In this document: one piece after another, positions 10,941 through 24,100 of the stretch
Numbering within the stretch: position 1 is the first letter of the stretch
How the letters are laid out: each line of letters starts with the position of its first letter
Source: Scatophagus argus
Lineage: Eukaryota; Chordata; Actinopteri; Scatophagidae
Length of the DNA: 64,000 nucleotides
Direction of reading: 5' to 3'
NCBI RefSeq assembly: GCF_020382885.2
Contig: NC_058511.1
Coordinates: forward strand, 4,557,501 to 4,621,500
Notes under the pieces: generated by a model
Told to the model about the DNA's origin: nothing
The model's input: only the letters and a program-made list of their open reading frames with translations
Database searches by the model: none
Made by a program: the position numbers and the translations under genes

Positions 10941-13900
10941 AGTTCTCCTTATGTCCTAAACCTCCCAACACTGGTTACACACAGTATTTCACTTCGTGTT
11001 TTCAATTGTTTACCATGAGTTGGATATTTCTACTGTTTACAAGTAAATAGGTTCTTAACAGTGGCTGCTGGCATGACAACAGCTTTAGTTGATTTACTCT
11101 GTTAAGCAAAGTTTCTATCCACACACAACACGGGACTGGAAATGTGACAGTATTTAAATCTTAGCGATCATGTGGGATGGAGTGAAACCGATCAGATTTT
11201 ATCCTGCACTCAGAGCCAGATGTTCATTTTAAATTGTCCTTCCATGCTGTCACTGCTTCTGGAGACTTCGTTACTCTAAAATGCACTGCGAATCAGACCA
11301 AGATGTGTGTCATCACAGTTGCTGTGAGGCGCCGGTGCAGAAGATTCTCAGGATTCTTTTGAGGATCTTGCAGTGTTTGCCCTTGATGCTGATTTACACT
11401 GATTTATAGCCTGAACTGAACTCTTCGGTTCACTTGCAATCTCAGAATGAAAAATCCTGGTCATCATGCAATACAAAAATAATTAAAAGATGCTACATAG
11501 TTTCACTCATTTTGACAAATTAGTTACTGCTATGAGTTACTGATGCAATGTGGCTGCAGGCACCAGCAGTTTTCTGATTAACAGTTCTGCACGTCACCGT
11601 TTACTGACCCTCACTGAGTTATTAAGACAGGTTCTTCTAGTGTTGGTATTGATGTAAACTTCAACCAATTAAGTTCACGGTAACTTTTTAATTGCATCAT
11701 TGCACATCTCAGTAACTATCACACATGATTTTACAGCCCACACTGCAGGCAGGAAATCTGCTGGGCAGATGATCAGTCTGTATGTGGAGCAGGAACAAAG
11801 TCGAACAAAGTCCTCTCGAGTTTCTGACAGCAAAACAGAATTAAATGAGTGACAAAGAGACAGAAACAAAAGCATTTCCTACATGGTCCAAAGAGAAAAT
11901 ACTTCAGCAGTGAAACAGCATCCTCTTTAGAAGAAGAAAAAACAGACTTTATGGGGGGGAAATGTTGTCTTAATTTTAAGAAACATTAGCATAACAACAG
12001 CTGTTTTAAGAGCTTTTTAGGGAAAGCCTTCAAAAGCTGGCTGCAAATCCAGGCGCATCTTGCACACACACACAAAACATTTATCCTTGTTTTGTTTCTT
12101 TTCTTTTCTTTTCTTTTTATAAATACTTGACAAAAATGTTCCGCTCATTTATTACATTTTATTTTATTTGCAGCTTGTTTCTGCTGCCTATAAGTGGTCA
12201 AAAAAGTTACTGCATTGACTTGAATCTACAGTAAAGGTCTGAATCTAACAGTAGCACTGACTAAAAGATAAAGTTACCAACCAGTAGTGACCTGCAGGTA
12301 CTTGTCTGACAATAACTTGTGTGTGTTTAGAAATGCTTCATGGCAGCACCTCACTTAAGTTAGATCTTAGCATCACACAGGCCAACAGTGCACAGGGGGA
12401 GCCAGCTGACAGTTTACCAACAGCAGATCCAGTGTGACGAAGCTTATTATTAGCATGTTCTGCACCACTTCGTCAGTGTGCGTCATGTGCCAAGCAGCTT
12501 CAGTGTTAAACTGGTGAGTCGAAACCGTGTAAGGTCTGCAGCCAGGCCTCAACATGCAAGGAGAGAGCGAGCTCTTCTAACACCAAACATGATCATCACG
12601 TGGCTTAACTGGTCCCACTGGTGGTGCTGAACGACCCGTGGCTGACAGGCCTCCAGTGAACTTCAAACATTTGGATGATTCTGGTATCAATTTAGGAGGA
12701 ATTGTGCTCCTCTGAGAGAGCACAAGTGTGCTGGAATGTGCATGAACTGAGCTGATTAAGAAACTCCACATTCTCATCAGAGGCTGGTGACTCTGTGATC
12801 GAAGACGTTGGTCATTAAATCCTCATTTTTAAAAACTGTAGCATCCACAGTCAAAGCAACTTGTAAAGGAAAAGAGAGAAGGATGTGGCTTCAAAGCCGT
12901 TTAGCGATGGAGAAATAATCTGCAGTAGGGCATCATTCACTCTGTGGTGATGATCTAATGCCAAAACCACTTGGCTGCACTGAAACGTCGTGATAAGAAT
13001 GTCCTTCAGGGTATTTGGTGCTGGAGAGAGTCTGTTTACATAGATTTTGCTGGCTGGTTGACCATGACATCAACAATTTAGTGACTGCAAATACCTTTGT
13101 TGTGTTCGCATGATGCAGCAGAGGTTTTGTGGGCACAACGTGGTCATGCCAGGCTATGAAACAAATCACCTTGGCTGATTTGTATCCCCTTCCAGTTTAA
13201 GGATGGGGGTTAAGAGGTCCTGATTCTTTATTAATGTTTCATTTACTCTCAAATAATACTTCAAATATTCAGTTGTTACTGAAGGAGCCAAACACATTTT
13301 TCACAGCCAGTGAGGCCAAAAAGTCAGTCAAGCCATTTATAAACGTAGGAGGCATAAACTGCAAGCCAAAAAGGAAAAATGAGTTTGGGTATCATGATTT
13401 CAATGTGTCTTTGATGGATTAGTGTTGGGAGCAAACTGCTCCAGTGGCTGAATGAAGTTTGGACAGTCATTACAATAAAACGCACTCTTCATTCACACTA
13501 CGATGTTTACACTGAGTGAAGTACTCAGCAGGACTTCATGCTTTTTATGGCTGCACCATCTCGTCAAATTGAAATATATTATTGCATCTCCACGAGAATA
13601 TAAAATAATGTCCTGTGGGATTAAGAAATGCTTGGCTGCACGGCGTTGTAAAGATTTGACCTGCCAGATAAACATTTTATAGCTTTGGGAAAAAGACACA
13701 GCGGCTGAGTTTTGTTTGCAGAGGAGAATGAATATAACCCACCAGGAGCCGTAATATACACCCATTTTCTTATTCAGCAGTAAGTAATTATATTAAAGTG
13801 TCACAGTGAGAACATGAGAGAAAATAAAAGCACTGAAAATCCACAATGCCAGACAGCCACTGGAGGTGCCTCGTCAGCAGGATGGCCGGATGTGTGAGTG

Positions 13901-14160
13901 TGTGTGAGTGTGTGTGTGCCCATAAGAGAAATACACCTGCCGGTACCCGAGGTTAGCTGGAACAAGCTGAGAAGACAGTAAGCTGTTGCCAGATTATACC
14001 TTTGACATGTGTGTGAGTGCGTAGGTGTGTGTTCACGGGAACCGTTTTCCTGTCTCACAGGCCGAGGCCACAGATATTCAAGGTGCTCGCTCCACAGCAT
14101 TCAAACATTTGCTAGCAATTAGCCCCAGCCACAAAACTGACTTTCAACAAAACACACTGA
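10941..14160. other. Intergenic, upstream of scara3; no gene seen
   Basis: There are no reading frames with recognisable domains and no splice-linked coding segments. A TTTTC-unit run lies near 12,095-12,118. TG-rich patches lie near 13,890 and 14,010. Confidence 0.45.
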
Positions 14161-14290
14161 CCCTCCCTCCCTCCCTCCCTCCCTCGTTTTTTTCACCCTG
14201 TCCCTCTTCCAGTCCCTCCCTCATGTTCCAGTTTCTTTGTTCCCCTCCCATCTCTCTCTCTCTCTCTCCCTCTCTTTCTCTCTCTGTCTC
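14161..14290 (+). repeat. Pyrimidine tract: (CCCT)n followed by (CT)n
   Basis: Six CCCT units at 14161-14184 and then CT-rich sequence at about 14251-14290. It lies 0.5 kb upstream of the scara3 start exon, and its strong strand asymmetry is typical of promoter-proximal polypyrimidine DNA. Confidence 0.8.
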
Positions 14291-14788
14291 TGCCTTTCAT
14301 ACCATCCTTCTTCTTTCTTGTCATCCCTCCCTCTCTGAAGTTGCACATGGTTTCTGTCAGAGGAGGTTCACTTTCCTCAGGCTCTAGATGGCAGAGGGAT
14401 GATGCCAGGAAGCTGCAGGCAAAAACATGTTTAAAACTTTAGGGGAGCTTTGACGACTTTCCTTTTGCTTTAATAGACTTGCAAGTATATTTCCCATAAT
14501 CTAAAAATCAGACAGTTTTGCACTTGCACAGGTTGTCGGTATGGAGTAACATTCAATGTGCCTGAGTCCTGAAACATTTGTCGCTCACCAATTTTCAAAT
14601 CTGTGGAAATAAGACACTGTGGGACTTCTTTCACTGGAAAACTGGAAAGTGAGTTCAATGGCAACTTGCTGACTATTTTCATTGTTACTGGACACTTGCT
14701 TTGTGGAGGAAAGAAAAAGGTGAAGAGGACTGCAATATCATCAATTTGAAGATCAGCAAAACAGACGAGGATCCTTCAGCGAGGAATC

Positions 14789-15101
14789 ATGAAAGGTAGA
14801 GTCATTTCTTTGCTTTCTTCTGCGTTACTTCTGCAAATGTTTATGCTATACCTTCCTGACCCCTCATCGCACAGACAAACTTTACTTTCACCAATGACTG
14901 AGTGTATTTGCCAGTGTGAAAAGTACTTCAGAGTGCCAACAGGAACAGTATCTGTCATTGTGGCACGCAGGCAGGCACCTGCACAGGGCACCAGCGACCA
15001 CATATGCTTCTCATCTGCTGTGAAACTTGGCAGTATGGATCCTGAGAAAGTGCCGGTTTGTTGTTCTTGGATGTGAGACTTTGATCAGTCAGCTTTAAAT
15101 C

Positions 15102-15152
<51 letters not shown>

Positions 15153-18100
15153 ACACCACAGCCTCGTTTCATAAAACATAAAATGTTCTCTCTGCCAATC
15201 TGCCGCAGATTGACTTAATATCCCTTTTAATAGAGGCAGAATGAAAACATAACATCTGAATTTGAGCTTTTCTCACAACATGACATGAAAGGGGAGCTGC
15301 CTCTGGCTTTGAGGAGGGCAGAGGCTCACACACGACTCCCAGACGTACGGCATGAGAAGTGAAAGGCTGACAGAGATGGGAGGATACAGTGGGAACGGGA
15401 GGTTAACGGAGCGAGAGCAGGCAGGAATCCCACATGTGAGGCAGCAGCTTGAAAAGATGTTAAGAAGTGTTGATATATTCATTACCAAAAGCAATTGGCT
15501 TGTGATGAAGTTTTTTCCTGCGTTTATTATTGTTGTTAATTGGAATCTAAAGGTACATTTCCCTGTGTGTTGACGTTCCTTTTAAGACTTGGAGGAGTTA
15601 GTTTCCTTGGATTTTTTTGGAATTGACCACTTGCTGAACCACAATAGCAAAAATCTAATCGTAGCTCAGCAGCTGCAAATACTGGTTAGTTTACAATCCA
15701 GCAAATCAAGCCAACGTTCCTGAGGCATTTCTCTTGCAGTGTTAAATATGGAAGCATTACTGTGGGGATGCTGACTGTTCGCCCCAGACGTGCGGTTTAA
15801 GCCTTTCAGAGAAGACACCTTTTGGCCATCAAATCATAATTTCACTGCCTTTTCCAGGGTTCTGGTTTTAAAACACCTTCAACCATTAAAAAGCCAACAT
15901 TCAGCAACTAACTCAAGAAGCTAATGTCTGGTTAATTAGATAGCGAGCCACAGCTGTGGCTTGAGCCTTCATGCTCAGGTACCCAGCACTCAAAGTCCCA
16001 AATCTTCCCACAGAGGAACAAAATGGCTGCACAGTAAGGGAGTAAGGGTTTCAATTATAACATTAATGAGCTTAATGTTGAGGTTGTCGGTCCAGATGCA
16101 GAGGCCGATGTGGGAGTCAACCAGCATACTGACACAAGAAGACCCACTGCTTGGTGAATCCAGGCGGCAGACTTGAGAACGATGAGGATGAGGATGAGGA
16201 GCGTAGCTGCAAAAGCTTCAGGTGTTGGGATACGTTTGCAGACAGTGACCGCTTTGATCGCGATGTCAGCAGCTGTGGGCATTAAAGTGAGGACAGCGAT
16301 GAGGATGATATGGTCACAGAAGCAGAAGAACAGAGGAACTCGCTTCCTGGAGCACCCACAGAGAGAGGGAAAGCTACGAGGAGGAAGAAGATGAAGATGA
16401 AAGTAGCGTCCACAAGTCCAGGCAGTAACGGCACTGATCACTGTGAGAAACTGTGACAAGAGAAAGAATCAAACGGAAATCAAATCGACCTCCAACTCAG
16501 GTAGGTCACGTTGTTGCTCCCACCGAGCTTCGAGGAGGGGAAGCATCCCTGAACCATGAGACAACACAGCAAATTAACTCCAAGAACAGTTACAGTACTC
16601 TTCTCAGCCAAACAGCACAAGAGGTCTGTTAATGTGGTTTGCAGATATGCTGAGAGTGGGTCCAGCCCTGCCCGACCACAACACAACATGCTGCCTCATA
16701 CATTCCTAAAAGGGCTCGAGAGGAAGAGGGGGTGGGGGTCCGCGGAGCCGAGGAGAGAGGACAGAGGGGGAGGATGGCAGACAGGTGTAAATTAGACAAA
16801 GGAGAAGGAAAGAATGAAGGGGAAGAGAAGGCAACGTACAAAAACTTTACTATATTACTATAACTTCACAGTCAAAGCATTTTGATTTTGGACTGAAAGT
16901 GGAGCTTTACTGGCACCATTTGGTCATTTAGTTAGTTAGTTATTAGACCAAGCTGTAATTTGAAGTTAACTGTCTTCTTTAACCTAGAAGCTCTGCACAG
17001 CTAACCCCGCTTGTCTCGGTGTCTCAGCCTGGCTGTCCAAAACAGTTTAGCCCTGAGAAAAAGCGATGTGTTTATGGGATTGTGGCTCTGAAAATCTCCT
17101 CTTTCACTGCTGAAACCACAATAAAAGAACATTCTCTTGTAATGGCTCGTCTGTTACTTCGGCCTCGCAGTCCACAGCAACACATTCCAGGCGTTTATAG
17201 TTTTGCAAGGAGAGATTGCACATTCCAGCCAGAGGGCACCAAAATGGCTTAGATGTCAACAGAGCTTTGGAAAGGGACTCATTTGGCTTTATGAGCGGTG
17301 GTCAAGACCTCCACTCTGATCTGGAGCAGGACCCGGCTTGTGACTGCTGGTTTCATTTAAATCTGGGTTTTGCTGAGGCTCTTGAGGGGGATTTTCTGGT
17401 CAAATTATCTTTAATGAATCAATGAAAGGAACACTGACAAGCAGGGCATGTTGAATCTCTTGATGTGTAGGTGGCATATTTGCATGTGAAATCATTACAG
17501 GTCACCAAAGACAACATTTTGCGCAATCCCCTGGCAAAATTAAAGTGCTGGGGGGTGTGTGTGGGGGGGTAAGGGTTTTGGAAAGTCCAGAACCACCACA
17601 GAGGAACCACAAACATGAAGTGGCGCTGATGGTTAGCTGACTCAAGTACAGGCCTGGCAATGCTTTCACAAACACGAAAGGTCTGATGGTGAAAGCGAAC
17701 TGAGGAGGGAGAACTGAGTGGCTCCAAGTGATTCGATTTTTTTTCTTCTGTTCTTCATAAAGTTTAACTTCTGGTCCTGCTTTGACTCGCCCATAACCTT
17801 TTGTGTAGTTCTGTAACTGACATTCACATTGGCCATATGTTAGTTTTGTTGGATTTTCTTAGCACGTTGTTTGGTGCCTCGCCTACAAATACACATCCTA
17901 GCAGCATCTTTACTCCTTGCCACAACACATGTGCACACTTGTCAGACTCTGTGTATATTCAAACTGCAAATAAACTTCCATTTTCAGTTTGACGCACAAT
18001 CCGGAAAAACAAGAAGGAAAACTTTTTTTGTTTATCTATTTTGCAGAAGACTTTACTGCAAATAATCCATTTTTAATCTCGCAGAGCAGTTTTATTACAG

Positions 18101-21100
18101 TTTGCCACTGACAAAGCTGACCTTGGTGTAATTATTTGTGATATTGTTACAGATGAAGTGCATTTTATTTTGTAATAGCCATAGTGTTGTTAGAATAAAA
18201 TCACCCAAAGTAAAGGTTTTCTTTCACTCTGTTCTTCCACTTTTCAGCAGTTATTTCAAACACATTTTTCTCCCTTTAATGCAGTATGTTTAGGAAAGAA
18301 GAGCTCAGATCCAAACCATTTGTGCTGAGCTTTTGTTGGTGTTGAATCATCTGCTCCCACTCAGTTACGGAAAAGCAAAGACATGAGAGGTTTGTGAGGG
18401 AGTGGGAGTAAATACTGAGCTTGTTAATGAAGTATGACTCACCTAAAACTTCAGATAATCAGATACAAGTGTATGAGTGTATACTGACGATAAATAATAA
18501 AATATCAATATCATGTTAATAATACACATGCTAATATCAGCGGAGAAGTTAAGATTGTTGATCTTTTATCAGTGCAATTATTCTTTTTGTGCATTTTGTA
18601 AAGTTATGCAATCAGACATCTTCTTCCTGCACTTAGGAAAGGGATGTGAAACATTAATTTTGTCAGGACCGAACTATGGACCAAAAGTTTCAAAATAAGT
18701 TTATAAAGTTTTTATTCACAAAAGTACAAAACTGAAAATCACTCTTCAAAGAGAAAAAAAACGAAACTAAGAAGCAAAAACTCAGTAGCCTGAAGCGTGG
18801 CTAAGAAAACGAACAGAAAATCACTAGAACAAAATAACAAGACCTGACAGTGACAATGGCGTGGAGATGACGCTGGTTACCTGACACAAGGGACAAGACA
18901 AACTGGCACAGGACAAAGCGAGACGAGGACCATATAGACACAGACACAAGGTAAGGACACAGGTGGAAACCATCAGGGCGGAGACAGGTAAAGGAGGGAA
19001 AATAGACAAAGGGAAAAAGCAAAGCTGACGACAATAGACACAGACAGGAAGTAGAGACAAAATAAAACAGGAAATCACAAGACAAAACTGATAACTTAAC
19101 AACGTTTCCCGGACATGACAAATTTGACTGATCTTTTGCCCCCATATTTTCTATAGAGATCCCAATAACACTGTTATCATTGATATTTTAGCTAAGTTAA
19201 TCATGTAGTGAAAATCTCATATCATGACAGCCCTGCTGCACTTCATATGCCACATGATGCAGATGGCAGATGGCCACGTGTTTGTGCCATCAGAAAAGAA
19301 ATAGTTTGGTTGCTTTTAGCTGCTAACTACTGCATGCTGCTTTTTAAATCCCCTGGTGGCGGACTACACTCATTACACGTTGATTTTGCTGCATTTGCTG
19401 CCGGCTTAAACAACGTGTGTGTGTATAAGAACATTGGTGCAACGTTCCTGCCATGAACAGACTATGGAAAAGGAGTCAGTGATTTGCCATTTTTAGGCGA
19501 GAATTGGGTGGACTGTGCTGTGCTGTGCTGTGCTGCTGTCGGATCAGCTCGGTTCTGCCCTGTGTGTGTTGGATGGGTCGACTTCCTCGCTAACAAGACA
19601 CACGTACAGGTTTTTATTTCCACAGAGTGCAGGGAAAACACGAGGAGAGAGAAAGAGTAAAGGAAGGAGGTGAGGGAAGGGAGACATGCCCAAAGAGCAA
19701 GCAGATATTTGAGGGTGGATACTGATTCTGATTGTTTGGAATTTCAACATCCAGTGGCAAATAATGTGCTGACATTCAAACATCTGAAGCTGACCACAAA
19801 AGTAAAAACAAACAAAAAAAAAAGACAAGAATTTTTTTTTTTTTTCCCAGAAATGTATTTTAATCAGAGTGAGAAAGTCTCTGAAACAAGATTTAGAAGA
19901 GTTGAGACATGAAAACTGAAAAACTGGTCCTCAAGAAAATTATCAGTTGTGCTCCTGAACTTTACCCAAGCAGATCTGCTAAACCTAACTAAACCTTTGC
20001 TACAAGTAGCCGATCGCATACAGCATTTAGTAACAGTCACATGTGACAAACAATGCTATGTGCCATGTGTCTGAAAAAGGCAGTTTAGGAATAAAAAAAC
20101 AGTCTGTTTTATCGTTTAGTTTCCAGGCGTCGTCGCTGAACCCTGTCAGCCTACAGAGACATTAGTCAGTCTAATCCTGGAAGAATTTCCTAAGGTCGAC
20201 CCTCCCTTGAACTACTGTAAGATGTTTTCATTTCAACAAACAGTTCAGCGATTGACATCAGCGTCGGATGTCACGATTGCTCTTTCAGCAGCTGAAGTTT
20301 TTTGAAACTTCATCCACAAAATATTCAGCGTGGACATGCAGTTCTTTGTCTTATTTTGCATCTTTAATCCTTTCTTTATTCTAGTCTTTTAGTTCTTTCA
20401 CCTCGCCTCCTGTTCCCCCTCTCTCCTCCTCTCCATCATTACGTCATCCACCCAGACCTGACCTCAGCTGTTCCACCACTGACTGACATAAACATTCACC
20501 TCATCCTGGCATTTGCAGAAGGTTTGCAAAGTGCAATTTGGTGTGGGCCAAAGTTAAACAGTAACTTCATTTGTGGAAGACCTAACATTAAATCCACCTC
20601 TAATCCAGTAATGCAGTGTGCAGACTGTGATTTGCCTCCTCTCTCAGTGAATTCATTATGAACATTTAGATAAAATGTTTGCACTAAAGCAGTCTGGTGT
20701 ACAAGGGCTCAAAACATGAGTAATTATAAAGATGGCATCTGTTAAAAATGCCTTATTTAGGACAGATGATGTTTTTGACCCTTGGGTCTTCATCAGATGT
20801 GTACAACTGATTCTCCTCTTCCCAATGAGAGGATCAACGTGTCTCCATGTTGAGCTGATTATGTGGTTAACCACAGAGATTGATCCACAACAGACAATTT
20901 GGTTTCAGAAAACAGAAACCTTAAAGATCTTCTTACAACTCAAAGTAAACTGTAAACCAGTAAATCCACGTTTACAGTTACACCAATTTTTCTCTTACAA
21001 AATAAAACACAGTTCAGATCTCAAATACAAAGCTGGTGAATATTTGATACTCGCACCTTAGATTTTTCTTGAAATATTCCTTTAAATTATCTCACACGCT

Positions 21101-24100
21101 TTCAGATGTGTTGTCGAAACACGTGTGACTGCGGACATTACATTACACAGCAATGTTTCCCCAGTCTGGCAACTCGGGCTGACATTTATGGCCGACTCCT
21201 TTGGCAATATCAACCTGGCACCTTGGCAGAGTGTCCAACTGTCACTCTTCAACTAGTCAGCAACCTGCCAAACGTTTTGTCCCTCTGTGTAGGAGTACAT
21301 ATATATTTCCCAGCTCTCTCCCTTCAGAAAACAGCCTCCCGGCAGCTCCTAAACATCAAGTACCACACCTGCATCGCCTAAAGTGTGGGGTTGGGCACCA
21401 GTTTGGGTGGTGTCCTGTTGATGATGTGTTGCTTTTACATACAGTTATGAAAACACGACCTTGTATGTGTTCTGGGACTTTAAAAATAAACCGGACTTGT
21501 TTGGTTTATTGGGTCTCCCGGTCATATTCTGTCTTTTCCATCGGTCCTTTCCAGAGTGTGATGACAGCCTCCTCGGACACCTGTGCACACACAATACCCC
21601 CACCAGAATCAGCACACAAAACCGACAACTGTTCTCATTGTTTCAGCTACCACGGGGCTGCTTTCTCCTGAGTGAGCAACAGCCCAGAGAAAACATTTGG
21701 GGAGAGCAGAAACCTTCCTTTTTATTGTGCATCTGAGATGGCGTACTGAACATAATACAGAGAGTTGGGGAGGCTGTGGGGGATTGTGAGGCAGCTGTTT
21801 TGTATGATTTATGACGGTAATGACAGTAATAAAAACATGTTTCACTAGGCTTTGTTTTTTAAATGTCTCTTTTGTGTCTCTCTTTTCCTGTCTATCTTTT
21901 TATTTTATTTTTTTGGCAGACAACTACGGTGGATACGAGAACCAGCTATTCAAAGGTAAGGAACGTGATTTTTTTTGGAAATTTATTAGCTTTCTCCTCG
22001 AGAGTTAGATGAAAAAATGGACTTTCAACTTAAACTAGTGGAAATGACATGATAGCTTTTATATATCCCATGACGTGTTTGTTATGTGATCAGAAGTGTA
22101 ACATGTTTTTACATTTTCACGTTTGGATTTTTTTAATTGTTTGGGGGTTTTTTTGTTTGTTTTAGAGGAGGATTTCAGTGGAGAAGAGGAAGTGCCTTCA
22201 TTTAGAGGTGAGGACCCCACACAAAGTCTCTCACACAGGTTTTGTATTGATGCTTGACTTTACCATCCAGAGTGCTACTCCTTTTACATGTTGGTACATC
22301 TGCCCTTTTTACTCAGCTGCCTTCAGAACTGTGAATTATAAAACAGAACACATGATCATCTGATCCTGCATCCCTAAGGAATGTAGGCACGGGTCTGATT
22401 TGTGACTGTTTTGCTTTTATTCAGTTGTTCATTCACAGAAATTCATTGATGTGCACATCATGTGTTCTTCCAGGTCGCAGCAGAGGCGGATGCATGCGGT
22501 GCCAGCAGAGTCAGTCTCTCCAGCTGGCTGTCAAAGTCCTCTATGGCTTTGTTGCCTTCCTCGTCATTACTGTGGCAGTGCTGGCATCACTTGGTGAGCT
22601 CAGTTTGACTTTTATTTTATAATCAAGTACCAATCAGTGAATCCTGTTAAATAAAAGTCTCAGATTAGCACCACAAATACCCCAGATTCGATTCTCTTCC
22701 TCCCCTAGACGTTAATCCCTGAGGCTGGATGCCTGCCAGAGGTGGAAAAGGTTGTTCTCGACAGCCTTGTGATTAATTAGGCAATTCCGCTGATTATTTC
22801 TGACACTGTGCATTAAGAGTGAGAAGTAGGTTTATCATGGGATACAATCAGAGTCTGCCTTTCAATCTCTGTGTGTGTCTTAATAAAACACAGTCCATTT
22901 AGCTCCCATAAATCAAATGAATGTGGTCTTGGGTCCTGCATGCCATGTTTTACCTGACAGCTGCTCAGCACCAGCAGATGCTTTTCACATTAACGTCACA
23001 TTTTATTGGGTTTGAAAGCCATAAATCTTCTTCTTTTACCACTGGTCAGGGATCTCTGAGCTCAGAGGGAGAGTGAGGTGTAGTGATGTCAAATCCCACA
23101 ACACTCATACACGCTTGTATTCAGGTGTACAGAAACATGATAAAATTAAGTTTTGGTCTGCTGTGAACTGCAAACGGGAATTTCATTTTACTTGTACAGA
23201 TGCTGGAAGCATGTAGACTTGCTGTAACCTCCCAGTTCTTCATCCTGTCCTTCTGCTTTGCCTCAACCAGAAGTCAAATTTACAAGAATTTGCCAAATTT
23301 TAAGATATGCGGTAAACTAAGCTCAATAGTTAGATTACATACAGACAGCTTTTGTTTTAGCTTGTTTGAATTTCAGCATCCTGTATGCAAGATTAATATT
23401 ATACAGAGAAATATAATTATCACTTTGTAAATGTCCACATTTTATATGAAGCATCCAAAGACAAAACATTTACAAACATCCATTGTACCTAAACATGTGC
23501 GAACACACGTATAAACAGAATAACAGCTCTCTTTTTTAATGCTTTTACACAGAAACAAGAAAAAAATGAGTTTATGTTTGTTTCAACTTCCAGCACAGCT
23601 GTACAACACTAAAGCCCTAAAAACTTGAGTATAAACAGAAAGGATGTTTCACTTGGCTCCACGTCCCAACTGTGCTTGTGCACAAGGAAAACAGAAATTG
23701 GCAACCTTTGATTTTTCCTTGCCGGACATCTGTTTTCTGAAAAATACATTTTTCAGAAAAAAATCACTTAAGTACCAAATGTGTAATGGAGTGACACATT
23801 TGTTCAGCTCTTTGCTTCATGTAAAAACCACCATGTGGTGCTTGTAATGAAATCTGCGTAGAAATCTGCAGGGGCGGATATATGAAAATTCTTTAAGAGT
23901 GTTTTATGAAAATATATTTATATTTTTTACGTCTTGTAAGATTGCTGATGCATTGCTGGATTCAGGCGAAACCCTGAGCCTCGTCCAGCATCAGTGTCAC
24001 AGCAGCTAATACGACAGAACAGGTGGTATGTGCATGTGGAAGCATTTATATAAGCAAACGCACTATGGGGCAGACCTGCATTAGTCCCCCGAGTCAGGAC

